This document shows, in pieces, positions 1 to 8,609 of a stretch of 38,286 nucleotides of DNA. Numbering within the stretch: the stretch's first letter is position 1; every line of letters begins with the position of its first letter. The stretch covers positions 22,688 through 60,973 of the forward strand of contig NZ_JADNHZ010000017.1 of NCBI RefSeq assembly GCF_015554145.1, written 5' to 3'. This DNA is from Collinsella aerofaciens. GTDB taxonomy: Bacteria > Actinomycetota > Coriobacteriia > Coriobacteriales > Coriobacteriaceae. The translations under genes and the position numbers were made by a program. The notes below the pieces were generated by a model. The model saw nothing but the letters and a program-made list of their open reading frames with translations, was not told where the DNA came from and made no database searches.

Positions 1-2136
1 AAACGTCGAACGCCTCGGAGCCGCGGCGGCCCTCCGACATGCCGTAGTTGATGAAGTGCCGCAGGACGGCCGAGTCGTCGACCATAGTCACGCCGCCGTA
101 GGTCGACTTGGTGAAGGCCTTCTCTACGTCGCCGTTGCGGGAGAGGTAGTACTCGGGGTCGTAGACGGGAGCGTAGTCCACGCCGCCCGCCCTGGTTACG
201 AGGCCCTTGAGCTTCGAGCAGCCGGTAGCGTGGCGCCCCTCCTTCTTGCCGCACATAAGGTAGTGCGAGTAGTAGCTGGCGAGGTCGGTGCCAAAGGCGG
301 CGCGGAGATCGGGGTACTCATTGTAGTAGCTCTGCACGTCGAACGCCTCGGAGCCGCGGCGGCCCTCCGACATGCCGTAGTTGATGAAGTGCCGCAGGAC
401 GGCCGAGTCGTCGACCATAGTCACGCCGCCGTAGGTCGACTTGGTGAAGGCCTTCTCTACGTCGCCGTTGCGGGAGAGGTAGTACTCGGGGTCGTAGACG
501 GGAGCGTAGTCCACGCCGCCCGCCCTGGTTACGAGGCCCTTGAGCTTCGAGCAGCCGGTAGCGTGGCGCCCCTCCTTCTTGCCGCACATAAGGTAGTGCG
601 AGTAGTAGCTGGCGAGGTCGGTGCCAAAGGCGGCGCGGAGATCGGGGTACTCATTGTAGTAGCTCTGCACGTCGAACGCCTCGGAGCCGCGGCGGCCCTC
701 CGACATGCCGTAGTTGATGAAGTGATCCAGGGCCTTATCTTTGCTTCCGTTTGCCCATTCGTTAACATCTGGATACTTATTGAGATAGTAGTCGGCATCG
801 AAAACAGACGAATAATCAAGCCAAGAAGATTTGGGGAACTGCGCGATGATGGCATCCGCATCAGCTTCTCCAAGACGTTTACACCCGGCATCACTAAAGT
901 ACTTGTTCGCATCGCCCCAATTGGAGATAAATCCGTGTTCAATCAAAATACCGGGGATTCCAGCTTCACGAGCACAACGAATAACAGCAAATTCATCGCC
1001 CACCTGCATCTGAAAGACACCACGGTTTGTAAGTCCGAGAGCTACAAGATTGTTCTGAACCTTCTGGGCCAGTTCGTATGAAACCTGGGTATAGTCAGCC
1101 CCGTTCACGGTAGGCGAATATACCTCGGCACCATGAGCTGCGGACGAACCTGAATTGATATGGAAACTGATATAGGCCTGGGCGCCCTGATTGACGCAAC
1201 GCTGAACGCGGTAAAGGAAGTCGTTGCTTCCGTAACTGCCCGACTGCTCACGAGCGAGAATCACCTTAAATCCGTAATTCTCAAGCTTGGTCTTACACGC
1301 GCTAACAATCTTCCAAGTTAGGTCGGCTTCACTCTTCCCATTGCCCTGAGCGCCAGGATCGGATCCACCGTGACCGGCATCAAGTGCAATCACACGAACG
1401 TTTTTACGAGCTGAACGGGAATCGACGCTATAAGCCGCAATGCCGCCATCATTTTCAGAACCGGAAAGCGCCTCTTCAATAGAGAAAGCCTCGACAGGAT
1501 TGCCGTTCTCATCGGCATAGTAGACCGACATATCATCGGAATTGTCAACGTAATCAGATGAAGAAGACGAATTGACTACGTCAAAGCTGTAATCCTCAGA
1601 CGAGAGGTCCACTGAATAGATTGCGTTCGAATCCTTCACCTGATACGTAATACCGGTTAAAAAATACCGCGCTACCAACAAATCTTGTCCGAATGTAAAG
1701 CCCGCAGCATTCCCAGAGAAAGCCGAAGCTTCAACGGAGTGCTCTTCGCCAGAATTGCTGACAAATGATAGGGACGCAGAGGTTAAAACATCAGAGTCAG
1801 ATGCAGTTGCGAACGCCGCCTCTTGCATAGCACCCAAAGAAAGAGAGGGCTGCGCAATGTACAAGTATTGGAAAGAGGCATCGATAGAAGAGGAATCGGA
1901 AGATTGAGCCGACTGAGCGGCCGATTCGACTTCCGAATTACAAGAGTCGGCTTCGGCGGTCTTCTCAGTATCCTCGGAAACGAAATCCGAAAATGAAGAG
2001 GAGCTAGAGGTCTCGGCTTCATTGTTAGAGAGCGAGGAAAACTCAAGTGCATAGGCCGACGAAACGGGAGCAAGAAATGAAGAGGAAACCAGAACAGCGG
2101 TAACCAAATTAGCAACAGCGCAACGAACCTTATTCA
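1..2136 (-). CDS. Secreted N-acetylmuramoyl-L-alanine amidase (Amidase_3) with C-terminal repeats, partial at window edge
   Basis: The frame is open from an ATG at 2136 to the left edge, so about 711 residues are visible and the C-terminus is missing. GGGAG lies 8 nt before the ATG. Residues 1-30 form a signal peptide ending in SSAYA. Residues 31-240 are Ser/Glu-rich with no recognised fold. Residues about 247-435 are an Amidase_3 zinc hydrolase: DAGHGGSDPG gives H256, KSEADL gives E270, SFHINSG gives H326 and ILIEHGF gives catalytic E400, so all family ligands are present. From about residue 447 come repeats of the type FDADYYLNKYPDV...HFINYGMSEGRRG, which resemble surface or wall-binding repeats of gut Actinobacteria. 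It should cleave the amide bond between MurNAc and the stem peptide outside the cell. Amidase identity is sure; the wall-binding role of the repeats is inferred. Confidence 0.9.
4..724. repeat. Perfect 333-bp tandem repeat inside the amidase gene
   Basis: Units begin at 4, 337 and 670. The first two are complete and appear base-for-base identical; the third matches until about 724 and then diverges. The period is 333 bp, or 111 codons, so the repeats stay in frame and encode the YDPEYYLSRNGDVEKAF...FDVQSYYNEYPDLRAAFG module. More copies may lie beyond the left edge. Identity at synonymous sites points to recent duplication or gene conversion. Confidence 0.93.
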
Positions 2137-2345
2137 TATATGCACTCCCAACAAATTAACGTAAATCTAAAAAGTAAACTATAACCAAAACAAAATAGAG
2201 CTCGAAAAATTCTAACTGAATTACTTGACCTACTGTTAACCCAATTTCACCCTTGCCCCATTATCGGAACCAAGCTGAGGAAGGCAGCGTAGGAGAATCG
2301 CGATTTCGAATTAACACACCGCTTAGGACTTGTCCCAACAATGGC
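2137..2345. other. Intergenic region upstream of the amidase
   Basis: This is the AT-rich 5' region of the amidase on the minus strand. A TATAGT hexamer on the minus strand near 2180 could be a -10 box, but no good -35 is visible at the right distance. I see no convincing terminator for the acyltransferase gene that ends at 2346 and no coding potential. Confidence 0.4.
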
Positions 2346-3461
2346 CTACCTTAGCAATGAAACCCCTATAATCTTGTCCCACAAAACATCAAACACCCTA
2401 CCCGGATGCTTGAAAAACGCCCGATACAGAACCTGTCGAATCGCCTCGACGCAGGACGCGGCAACATATACGCCGGTCACCACAAGCATTACGGACAGCA
2501 GCCCCCACGCTGGGTGGCAGTGGGAGAACACAAGCAAGTTCTTCCACAGCAGCTCCTGCATGTACGCGCTGTCCGTGGCAAGGTACACGCCAAACGACAA
2601 CGTGGCCAAGTAATTGACAACAGGCCAATGCGCAGGTTGAGCGTTAAAGACAAACAAGCACACCGGAAGTGCGATCGCAAGAGACAAGAGGCTTGCAGGA
2701 TTAGTCACCACCGATCCGTACACGCCGGAAGCGAAAGCGCTCAAAAGGAGCACGTCCTTTTGAGCCACAAAGTAGCAAACGTACACAGCAACGTACGAAA
2801 GAGCGGGCAGCACCAAAACCCTCGCACCCGCCCCACCGCGATAATGCCACTTAAACCAGCACGTCACGCACGCGATCACGACCGTCTGACCCGTCAGGGA
2901 GGAAACAAAGCCGCCAATTGTCGAATACGGCACAACGGGCAAGACCCCATAAGTAATGACCAGCAGTATACAGAGCTCGCCCAGCCGCCGTCTCGTCAAG
3001 GCACGCAGCCCGTCAAACAGATAGGGCGCCACAAGAATCAGCAGAATATACACCGTAGGAAACCACCACAGCGAGGCGAGCGGAGCAAAGACGGCAGTCA
3101 TCAGCTCTTCAGCTTGCAGACCATCCCCCGCCTTAAACACGCCGAAGTACAGGACGAGTGGCACACTGTAAAAAAGCATTTGCCCCAGCAGGGTCCAAGC
3201 CCTTCGTAGCTGACCCTTAAGTGTCAGTTGCGCGTCGGCCAGGTACCACACCGTAATGATAAAAAACACGGCAACGGCAATACGCCCCGAAGGGTACAAC
3301 ACGCCATGCAGCACCATGCGTGCAACGGTCCCGGGGAAAACGGAAATAGGCTCAGCATTATGAATCACGAAATGATGAGCCACTATGAACCACATCGAGA
3401 TGATGCGCAGAAGCTCAACCTTTGAATTGCGCCCTTTTGATCGTCCCAAACTCTCCCCCAT
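2346..3461 (-). CDS. Acyltransferase family 3 membrane protein
   Basis: The 371-residue integral membrane protein has the family start of a short basic stretch followed by ELLRIISMWFIVAHHFV, in which the HH pair lies in the first helix. About ten hydrophobic helices follow, with a charged loop after YLADAQLTLKGQLRRAW. Acyltransferase-3 proteins move acyl groups, often acetyl, onto surface sugars, teichoic acids or peptidoglycan across the membrane. The acceptor here cannot be told from sequence. The ATG at 3461 has no strong ribosome site, so the exact start is uncertain. It lies between a wall hydrolase and a decayed transposase, and a second acyltransferase-3 gene, itself broken, lies at 17.4 kb. 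Confidence 0.85.
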   Translation of the reverse strand: MGESLGRSKGRNSKVELLRIISMWFIVAHHFVIHNAEPISVFPGTVARMVLHGVLYPSGRIAVAVFFIITVWYLADAQLTLKGQLRRAWTLLGQMLFYSVPLVLYFGVFKAGDGLQAEELMTAVFAPLASLWWFPTVYILLILVAPYLFDGLRALTRRRLGELCILLVITYGVLPVVPYSTIGGFVSSLTGQTVVIACVTCWFKWHYRGGAGARVLVLPALSYVAVYVCYFVAQKDVLLLSAFASGVYGSVVTNPASLLSLAIALPVCLFVFNAQPAHWPVVNYLATLSFGVYLATDSAYMQELLWKNLLVFSHCHPAWGLLSVMLVVTGVYVAASCVEAIRQVLYRAFFKHPGRVFDVLWDKIIGVSLLR

Positions 3462-3589
3462 CAGCCGCGTAACTTTTAAGAGTCGCTAACGTGTCCTACA
3501 TACTAACAATTTAGCCAATTACACCTGGAGGGCAAGTTGCGTCACGAAAAGTGGTGTAAGCCCCTCCAGGGCCGTCGTCGGCTGATATC

Positions 3590-4069
3590 CTACGCGACCT
3601 TACCGGGCTTGTCCATGAAGGCCGCCTCCGCGAGCGTCAGGACGCGCTCGACGGCCCCTTCCCCCGCCGCCGCCAACCCGGGCGACTCGTAGCCCTTCCG
3701 CAGGCCACGGGCATCCATGAAGTTCCGCGCGTGCGGCCACGCGCCGTTCTGGTCGATCACACGGCCCGGACGAGCCTGACCGGCTACTCGGCGGACGGGA
3801 AGACCGACACCGCCTTGGTGCGCCGCTCAATCTCGGCGCCGGCGCGCTCCTGGACGTTGTCGGTGCGTATCCATTTGCGGCGCTCGCGGGGGAAGCCCAG
3901 GTACGTGAGCTCGAAGGGGCGCCGCCTTCTCAAGCAGATTGGCCGCGTCTCGGTCCTCGGCAGCCAGCAGTTCGACGGCGCGGGTGTACCCGGCGCGCAC
4001 CAGTTCGAGGTCGATCTCGGCGAAGTGAATCTCAACCGCGCCATCCTGCTCACCCTCCAAGCCGGTCAC
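3590..4069 (-). pseudogene. IS256-family (Mutator) transposase remnant, C-terminal part
   Basis: Three successive minus-strand frames must be joined to read a recognisable IS256 C-terminus. The first carries AEIDLELVRAGYTRAVELL (about 4010-3930). The second carries YLGFPRERRKWIRTDNVQER and ERRTKAVSVFPSAE before a stop (about 3920-3785). The third carries DQNGAWPHARNFMDARGL and ends at a TAG at 3590-3592. The motif R-I/W-R-T-x-N-V-Q-E-R with a following VFPS is diagnostic of the family. At least two frameshifts plus loss of the N-terminal two thirds make it inactive. GAAAAGTGGTGTAAGCCCC at about 3546-3564 is probably the remaining element end. Confidence 0.8.
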
Positions 4070-4098
4070 AAACCGGTGCCCAAATGCGGTTTAGTGCG

Positions 4099-4605
4099 TT
4101 ATTCCTTGTGTTCAACGACGCGTTCGTAAATGCGAATAAACCTCGTCGCAAAGACTGCCACAACAATGAAGAAGTGCAAGATGATGGCAAAGCATACAAA
4201 GCTGTATGCCCTATGTACCCACCAGGGAAAACTGAACGGGTATTTAAAGTCTGGGAGCAAAAACGCAATCGTTCCGACTATGCCAACGAAAATCAGCCAT
4301 ATGCAAAGGTAGAACAACTCGTCCGCAGAGCGTTCATCATTTTCGACGGTTGTCTTGTCCCGCCTCATGATGGACGTTCTTGCCTCGAACAGAAGAGCGG
4401 CGACCGTGCACATCAGGGCCGCGATAATGGAGATGAACGAAATCGCGTTGGAACCCTCGTCTACTTCCACACCAATAAGAGCCAAGATAAATGCCACGAT
4501 CAAAGGAGCGCCAAGCTGAACAAATGCCCGTCCAAAGTCAACTCGTTGCTTACCGTCTGACCTTCTGTAACAGATCGTTTCGAGATACCGCCCAAACATA
4601 TTCAT
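4099..4605 (-). CDS. Four-helix membrane protein, RexB-like partner of the upstream gene
   Basis: The protein has 168 residues and four clear transmembrane segments at about 28-46, 54-73, 97-117 and 133-153. A charged cytoplasmic loop (EARTSIMRRDKTTVENDER) joins helices 2 and 3, and the N- and C-terminal tails are charged. There is no signal peptide and no enzymatic motif. It starts only 3 nt after the stop of the 305-residue gene upstream, so the two are surely co-transcribed and probably translationally coupled. The arrangement of a soluble protein of about 300 residues followed by a small four-helix protein is that of lambda rexA-rexB, where RexB is a membrane channel that depolarises infected cells. 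The Rex link is my inference from layout and topology, not a database match. Confidence 0.6.
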   Translation of the reverse strand: MNMFGRYLETICYRRSDGKQRVDFGRAFVQLGAPLIVAFILALIGVEVDEGSNAISFISIIAALMCTVAALLFEARTSIMRRDKTTVENDERSADELFYLCIWLIFVGIVGTIAFLLPDFKYPFSFPWWVHRAYSFVCFAIILHFFIVVAVFATRFIRIYERVVEHKE

Positions 4606-4608
4606 AGG

Positions 4609-5526
4609 CTACTCACCGATGCGCTTGAGTATCTCGTCAGCGTGGAAAAAGCAGCGCTGTATGAACTCATCGTCGCTGATCTCGGGGTCTCCATTCTCGC
4701 TGAGCGTGCGCAGGAAGTGGGGCAGCACCTCTTTATCGAAGTCGATCTTCTTGGTTCGGTCATCGTTTCCAACAACGGTGGCCAACAGCTTGCTCTCGCC
4801 CTCGCCATCAAGTTCGGGGATGCCAAACACGGTATCGAGGATATTGGCCTCATCCTTGGCTTCACGAAGCTGTAAGCACTTCTGAATTGGAAAGCTGCGC
4901 CTTGTATCTGGCTTGAATTCCAGATTGAAAGAACCTACTGTCGTGCCGAGGGCGTCATACGCCTTCTTCGGGAGGCGATGTGCGCGAACCTCAATGCTCT
5001 TGACGGCTTTGATATGCTCAAGCCAATCGGTTCCCTCGCATACACATTCACTTTTGAGCTTGATGGAGGGGCACTGCTTTGCGAGCCAGCGGCTAAAGAG
5101 GTCGAGCAGTCTTTTACCGGCTGTTCCACGCAGACAGTGCTCGGAAAAGAGAAGTGCGTTTCGTCCTCGCTCTGGCACGTAGAGAAGGACTCGGGTATGT
5201 CCCGTCGCGGCATCCTCCTCGTTGATGTGTTGGGCTGGTCGCGAGCTATCTGGCCTATAGAGGTCGCCTTCTTCTCCGCGCTTGCCGGAGTTCGTATCGA
5301 TGAATAGCGAGTATTTGTCTGGTCGAGAGACCTTCTTCACGACCACGCAGTCGTCGGATCCGGGCTCCATCAGCGGTATGGCGTTGGGCTCCTTCCTCCA
5401 GGCATCAAAGAGGTCAAGAAGGTTCTTGCCATCTAGGTCTGCTGGCGAGAATTGTTCGGGGTTCCCCGAGCGGTCGTATTTCTTCTGGAATGTGAGCCTC
5501 CTCACAGAGAGGGAGCGCTTTGGCAT
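4609..5526 (-). CDS. Soluble protein of a two-gene module, possibly RexA-like
   Basis: I choose the ATG at 5526 (MPKRSLSVRRL) because GGAGG lies 7 nt upstream; the frame is open 9 codons further but without a ribosome site. The product has 305 residues, is hydrophilic and has no signal peptide or membrane helix. It is rich in Lys, Arg, Asp and Glu, and alternates predicted strands and helices. Segments such as VVVKKVSRPDKYSLFIDTN, LLYVPERGRNALLF and SIEVRAHRLPKKAYDALG recall the general order of segments in lambda RexA, a sensor that acts on a phage DNA-protein signal. No catalytic motif is evident. It is followed without a gap by the four-helix protein. It is flanked by IS256 and IS3 remnants, as expected for a mobile defence module. 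I do not recognise a named family with certainty. Confidence 0.55.
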   Translation of the reverse strand: MPKRSLSVRRLTFQKKYDRSGNPEQFSPADLDGKNLLDLFDAWRKEPNAIPLMEPGSDDCVVVKKVSRPDKYSLFIDTNSGKRGEEGDLYRPDSSRPAQHINEEDAATGHTRVLLYVPERGRNALLFSEHCLRGTAGKRLLDLFSRWLAKQCPSIKLKSECVCEGTDWLEHIKAVKSIEVRAHRLPKKAYDALGTTVGSFNLEFKPDTRRSFPIQKCLQLREAKDEANILDTVFGIPELDGEGESKLLATVVGNDDRTKKIDFDKEVLPHFLRTLSENGDPEISDDEFIQRCFFHADEILKRIGE

Positions 5527-5627
5527 GCCTAGTCCTCCAAATCCTGCACGCACCGTACATCACCGAAACCCATACTTCGACTACTCCCCGCCATGCAGCT
5601 CGCGATACACCTCGTACACGAAGATGG

Positions 5628-5650
5628 GGGGTGCAGTGGAAATCCTGGAC
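5628..5650. mobile_element. Candidate right terminal repeat of an IS3 element
   Basis: The sequence GGGGTGCAGTGGAAATCCTGGAC lies just beyond the C-terminal end of the IS3 transposase fragment. It resembles GGGGTGCGGACAGAAAGTTGGAC at 37197-37219, which precedes the other IS3 transposase. Both share GGGGTGC, the internal GAAA and the final TGGAC, as imperfect left and right ends of one IS type would. Confidence 0.6.
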
Positions 5651-5657
5651 CGTGTTC

Positions 5658-5945
5658 CTACGCTACAAAACCTAGGTTTCTTCGGTACTGTATCGGGCTC
5701 ATGTAGCCCAGATCGCTCTTGCGGCGCCCGTCGCGGTACCAGACCAGCTAGGCGTCCAGCATCTCCATGAACTCCCCCATGCTAACATCGTTCCAGCCCC
5801 TTCCGTAGAAGAACTCAGCCTTCAGCCTGCCGAAGAAGCCCTCCGTCCTTGAATTGTCAGGTGAGCACCCCTCCTCGACATCGAGTGTTCGATGCCGTGC
5901 TCGTCGCATATGCCAATGGCTGCGTGATCCCCGAAACTTTCGTGC
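5658..5945 (-). pseudogene. IS3-family transposase fragment, C-terminal end only
   Basis: Read on the minus strand it gives ICDEHGIEHSMSRRG in one frame, then, after a frameshift, CSPDNSRTEGFFGRLKAEFFYG, then GRGWNDVSMGEFMEMLDA. An in-frame TAG at 5748-5750 stands where the family has Trp or Tyr, and LVWYRDGRRKSDLGYMSP follows, ending in a TAG at 5658-5660. The Glu of EGFFGRLK is the third acidic residue of the DDE triad. The N-terminal part with the two Asp residues is absent. One frameshift, one nonsense codon and the truncation make it dead. Confidence 0.85.
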
Positions 5946-6328
5946 CCAAAAACTTGACACAGGTCACGTCGCCTGTAGGAGAGGCGCGAGGCGATGTCCG
6001 CGGCGGGCAAGAGGCCCTGCGTGGCGAACTGCGCGACGGCGTGGGAGATGGCCTGCTGGGTGTGGGCGATAGCGAGGATGGCCTCGTGACCTCACTCCGC
6101 AGATAGGAGTCTGACCCCGGGGCGCGCCGCGCTCGAGGCCGTTGTGAGGCCACTCCAGTGCTTTTTATGGGCGACGGGCAGCCGCCAGGCCCGATCACAG
6201 ACTGCGAAGTCGCCGGAGGCCCCCAGCCGTAGCAACGAGATGCGGTTCCGACCCGCGGATATTAGAGTGCCGAACGTGCGTCGAGCAGACACGCCCTCAA
6301 CGGCGCCGCCACCGGGTGAAGATAGACG

Positions 6329-6370
6329 GGCCCTGCCGTCCGCGGTAGCTCCGCGGGGCAGGGCCATTTT
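6329..6370 (+). terminator. Hairpin with short T run, terminator-like
   Basis: GGCCCTGCC (6329-6337) pairs with GGCAGGGCC (6357-6365), and CCGCGG (6340-6345) pairs with CCGCGG (6351-6356) around a 5-nt loop, with a 2-nt bulge. ATTTTG follows on the plus strand. The stem is very stable, but no plus-strand gene lies upstream now, so it may belong to a lost element. Confidence 0.5.
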
Positions 6371-6390
6371 GCCGTTTGACAATGTTCAAT

Positions 6391-6430
6391 TTATATTAAA
6401 AAGGGAGGAGCCGACTGATCGGCCCCTCCC
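6391..6430 (-). terminator. Rho-independent terminator for the minus-strand defence operon
   Basis: On the minus strand GGGAGGGGCCG pairs with CGGCTCCTCCC around ATCAGT (one bulged base), and TTTTTAATATAAA follows directly. It lies downstream of the minus-strand ATPase operon and the subtilase remnant and would end their transcription. Confidence 0.8.
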
Positions 6431-6438
6431 ACGGCATT

Positions 6439-6876
6439 TCACCGTTTCTCTTTGTTCATTTTAGCACAAGGGAGGAACGTCACCGCTTGCGCGTGTCGTC
6501 GTTGAACACCGATGGGCTGGACCTTAGCGTTTCTGCTGGTACCGGCCACGCCCAAGCCGTTGTTGGCGATGGCTGCCACGATGCCGCACACGTGTGCGCC
6601 ATGTCCCATGGGGTCGCCGCTGTTGACGGCGTTCGTCTTGAGGGCTTTGTTGTTGTAGGTGCCCCACGCGGAGTCGGTGAGCAAGCTGGCCACCAGTTCC
6701 TCGTGGGTGAGGCGGGCACCGGTATCCAGAACAGCGACGATGACGGTGCCCTCGGTCTTGGCGGTCTGCCACGCGTACGCAATGTTCGCCTGCGTGAGGG
6801 CGTACTGGTCGGCCAGAAGCGGGTTATTGGTTGCGGGGGCGGCCTCGGTGGCAAGGAGGCCGGCCGTGCCATCACC
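6439..6876 (-). pseudogene. Subtilisin-like serine protease (S8) fragment
   Basis: The frame is open from just after a TAG at 6877-6879 to 6439 but has no start codon of its own. It carries the S8 Asp motif in VIVAVLDTGARLTHEEL and the His motif in DPMGHGAHVCGIVAAIANNG. The oxyanion Asn and the Ser motif are missing. After QPIGV the family sequence continues in another frame as FNDD, then stops, so a frameshift and a truncation are present. TNNPLLADQYALTQANIAYAW before the domain matches the segment that precedes the catalytic core in secreted subtilases. It begins 5 nt after the stop of the TOPRIM-like gene, which suggests it was joined there by deletion. It is non-functional. Confidence 0.8.
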
Positions 6877-6881
6877 CTACG

Positions 6882-7412
6882 CTAACCAGCAAGCATGTCG
6901 GCAATGCAGTACTCATTCCCCTTTACAACCCGAAGGCGCTTATAGTCCTTAGCCGCCCTCTCAAGCGATGCGACATCCCAGTAGGCCTCCAGAAACTCGC
7001 GTTCTTTTAGATGAGCAAACCCTAGATTCTGAATGCAATAATCGCTCGGCTTCTTCTTGCTTCGCCGCCATTTCTCCCATTCGCCTTCCCGGGCAATAAC
7101 GAGCGCCTCAATCTCTGGCCGCGTGTAAATATCGATAACGGTAAAACGTCCGGCATACAATCTTCCGAGCTTAAAGTTCTCCTTCTTAGAGTCATGCACC
7201 CTCACGATGCACACATCTCTATCGTATTCGTAATTCAGGTACTCTTCCTGTATCGATTTCGCGCTGCGCTTTCGCGTGATCGCCACGATATCGTCCCCGC
7301 CGAAGAGAAGCCTCCTCGCGTCAAGCAACAGCCTGATGGCCACCTCTTCCGCCGTTCCCTCACACGACACGATAAGAAGACGACCCTTGATTTCGTCGGC
7401 AAAGCTACTCAT
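6882..7412 (-). CDS. Small partner of the AAA ATPase, TOPRIM/RloB-like
   Basis: The start is the ATG at 7412 (MSSFADEIKG), which has GGAGG 9 nt upstream and overlaps the end of the ATPase gene by 8 nt; a TTG at 7433 is possible but less likely. The 176-residue protein opens with GRLLIVSCEGTAEEVAIRLL, which resembles the first TOPRIM motif with its Glu (EGTAEE). VCIVRVHDSKKENF may be a degenerate second acidic motif. IDIYTRPEIEALVIAREGEW follows, a block I associate with small proteins coded beside OLD/RloA/AbiL-type ATPases. There is no signal peptide or membrane segment. Coupling to the ATPase implies they act together; nuclease activity is an inference. Confidence 0.6.
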   Translation of the reverse strand: MSSFADEIKGRLLIVSCEGTAEEVAIRLLLDARRLLFGGDDIVAITRKRSAKSIQEEYLNYEYDRDVCIVRVHDSKKENFKLGRLYAGRFTVIDIYTRPEIEALVIAREGEWEKWRRSKKKPSDYCIQNLGFAHLKEREFLEAYWDVASLERAAKDYKRLRVVKGNEYCIADMLAG

Positions 7413-8586
7413 GCAGGACCGCCTCCGCCACAAGCTCCTTGAGCCTCTTCACATCGAAGTACCGCGGGGCCGTTCCTCGAACAAAGTTCGAGTTGAACAC
7501 TTCGCTTTTCTTGTTTTCGATCCTCTTAACACGGTCAGAGTACTTGACCGCCTCAGCCAGCCCCGAGGTGGCACGAGCAAGAAAATACACGTTGTCCTTA
7601 CGTCTCACGTGATCAAGCAACTGAGAATAATGGGTCGTGAACACCATGACGGCGCCCCGGGGGTTCGTCGAGTCGGAGGCGAACAAATCGAGAACGACGT
7701 TTACCAGCTGGCTATTGAGGTGGTTCTCAACCTCGTCAACAAGGAAATATCCACCTCTCTCCAAAACAACAAGGGCGCGCTGAATAAGAGCAAGGCCCTT
7801 CAGGGTTCCCGATGACAGCACCTCTTTAAGGCCATCGAGACTTAGATACATGGGATCTTGATTCCCTTCGAAATGCAGGACAAATGACCGACCACCATCC
7901 TTCACTTCCAGGTGCTCGATCTTCGGATCGAAAACGCGAAGAACGCGGTCGGTCTTTTCTCCACCGTTTTCAAAATCAGGAAGCTCGCCGTCACGGAGAA
8001 CGAGGACGTCACCCCGCCTGCCGCACTCTTGTGCAAGAACCGGCGCGCAAATCGACCTATCGTCAGAAAGAAGAAGGTACCAGGACTCAGGTAAACGATC
8101 GCGCGATGCCAGCAGCGAAACCCGACTCTCTATCTCGTCCCAATCACGCATTGCCCCCTTAGCAAGCTTTGACAACGGCATGGACCCGATCAGCTCTTCT
8201 CCGATGCGCAGGGCATTCCCCCGCACTTCCGTTTTCTGAGGCACCAGCTCCGTCTTCAAATAAAAGAACTTGTCCTCATGAACAAACGCACAGCGCAGTG
8301 TCGAAGTGCCATGGAAAAGTGACGGCATGCTCGAGGGAAGGCCCCCTCCGTTGACAGATTCCCCTTTCATTGCGCGGCAAGTCAGTTCAATAAGGTTTAG
8401 CAGAGTAGACTTTCCGGTTGCGTTAATACCAGCAATAGCAAGAAGTTTGTTCGTATATAAGGGCTTTCTTACGGCGTGCGCAGACTGATCGTCCGCAGGG
8501 ACCCTATCCTCACAGTAGAAATCGAGGGACAGTGTTCCGCCTTCGAACAGATTCAGGTGGTCTAAGGAAAGCTTAAGTAGCTGCAT
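7405..8586 (-). CDS. AAA/ABC-type ATPase of a two-gene defence-like operon
   Basis: The 393-residue protein starts at ATG 8586 with GGAG 7 nt upstream. LSLDHLNLFEGG at the N-terminus is the SMC/RecF-like first strand-loop. The Walker A is GINATGKST (53-61). Near residue 290, GGYFLVDEVENHLN is the Walker B with its catalytic Glu, and VMVFTTHYSQLLD follows with the switch His. The central part (about 100-260) is variable. This is the AAA_15/AAA_21 layout of ATPases in OLD, RloA, AbiL and PARIS defence systems, which sense phage factors and release or activate a toxic partner. The overlapping small gene downstream would be that partner. ATPase function is sure; the defence role is inferred from pairing and the surrounding mobile remnants. 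Confidence 0.82.
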   Translation of the reverse strand: MQLLKLSLDHLNLFEGGTLSLDFYCEDRVPADDQSAHAVRKPLYTNKLLAIAGINATGKSTLLNLIELTCRAMKGESVNGGGLPSSMPSLFHGTSTLRCAFVHEDKFFYLKTELVPQKTEVRGNALRIGEELIGSMPLSKLAKGAMRDWDEIESRVSLLASRDRLPESWYLLLSDDRSICAPVLAQECGRRGDVLVLRDGELPDFENGGEKTDRVLRVFDPKIEHLEVKDGGRSFVLHFEGNQDPMYLSLDGLKEVLSSGTLKGLALIQRALVVLERGGYFLVDEVENHLNSQLVNVVLDLFASDSTNPRGAVMVFTTHYSQLLDHVRRKDNVYFLARATSGLAEAVKYSDRVKRIENKKSEVFNSNFVRGTAPRYFDVKRLKELVAEAVLHE

Positions 8587-8609
8587 TGCCCGCTCCGTTA
8601 CATGTTTAG

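Larger units (their letters stand above)
5946..6438. other. Gap with an unrecognised coding-like fragment
   Basis: No intact gene is visible. On the minus strand at about 6090-5960 one frame reads GHEAILAIAHTQQAISHAVA followed by QFATQGLLPAADIASRLSYR. This looks like real protein with balanced composition, but I do not recognise it. It runs directly into the IS3 fragment and has no start. It may be the end of a gene or element fused to the IS3 remnant by rearrangement. The rest, 6100-6325, has no convincing coding potential. Two hairpins follow and are listed separately. Confidence 0.4.

Noticed and set aside
56-1081. Long plus-strand open frame of 341 codons
   Set aside because: It is the antisense of the amidase gene; its repeated, Val/Ala-rich sequence merely mirrors the 333-bp repeats.
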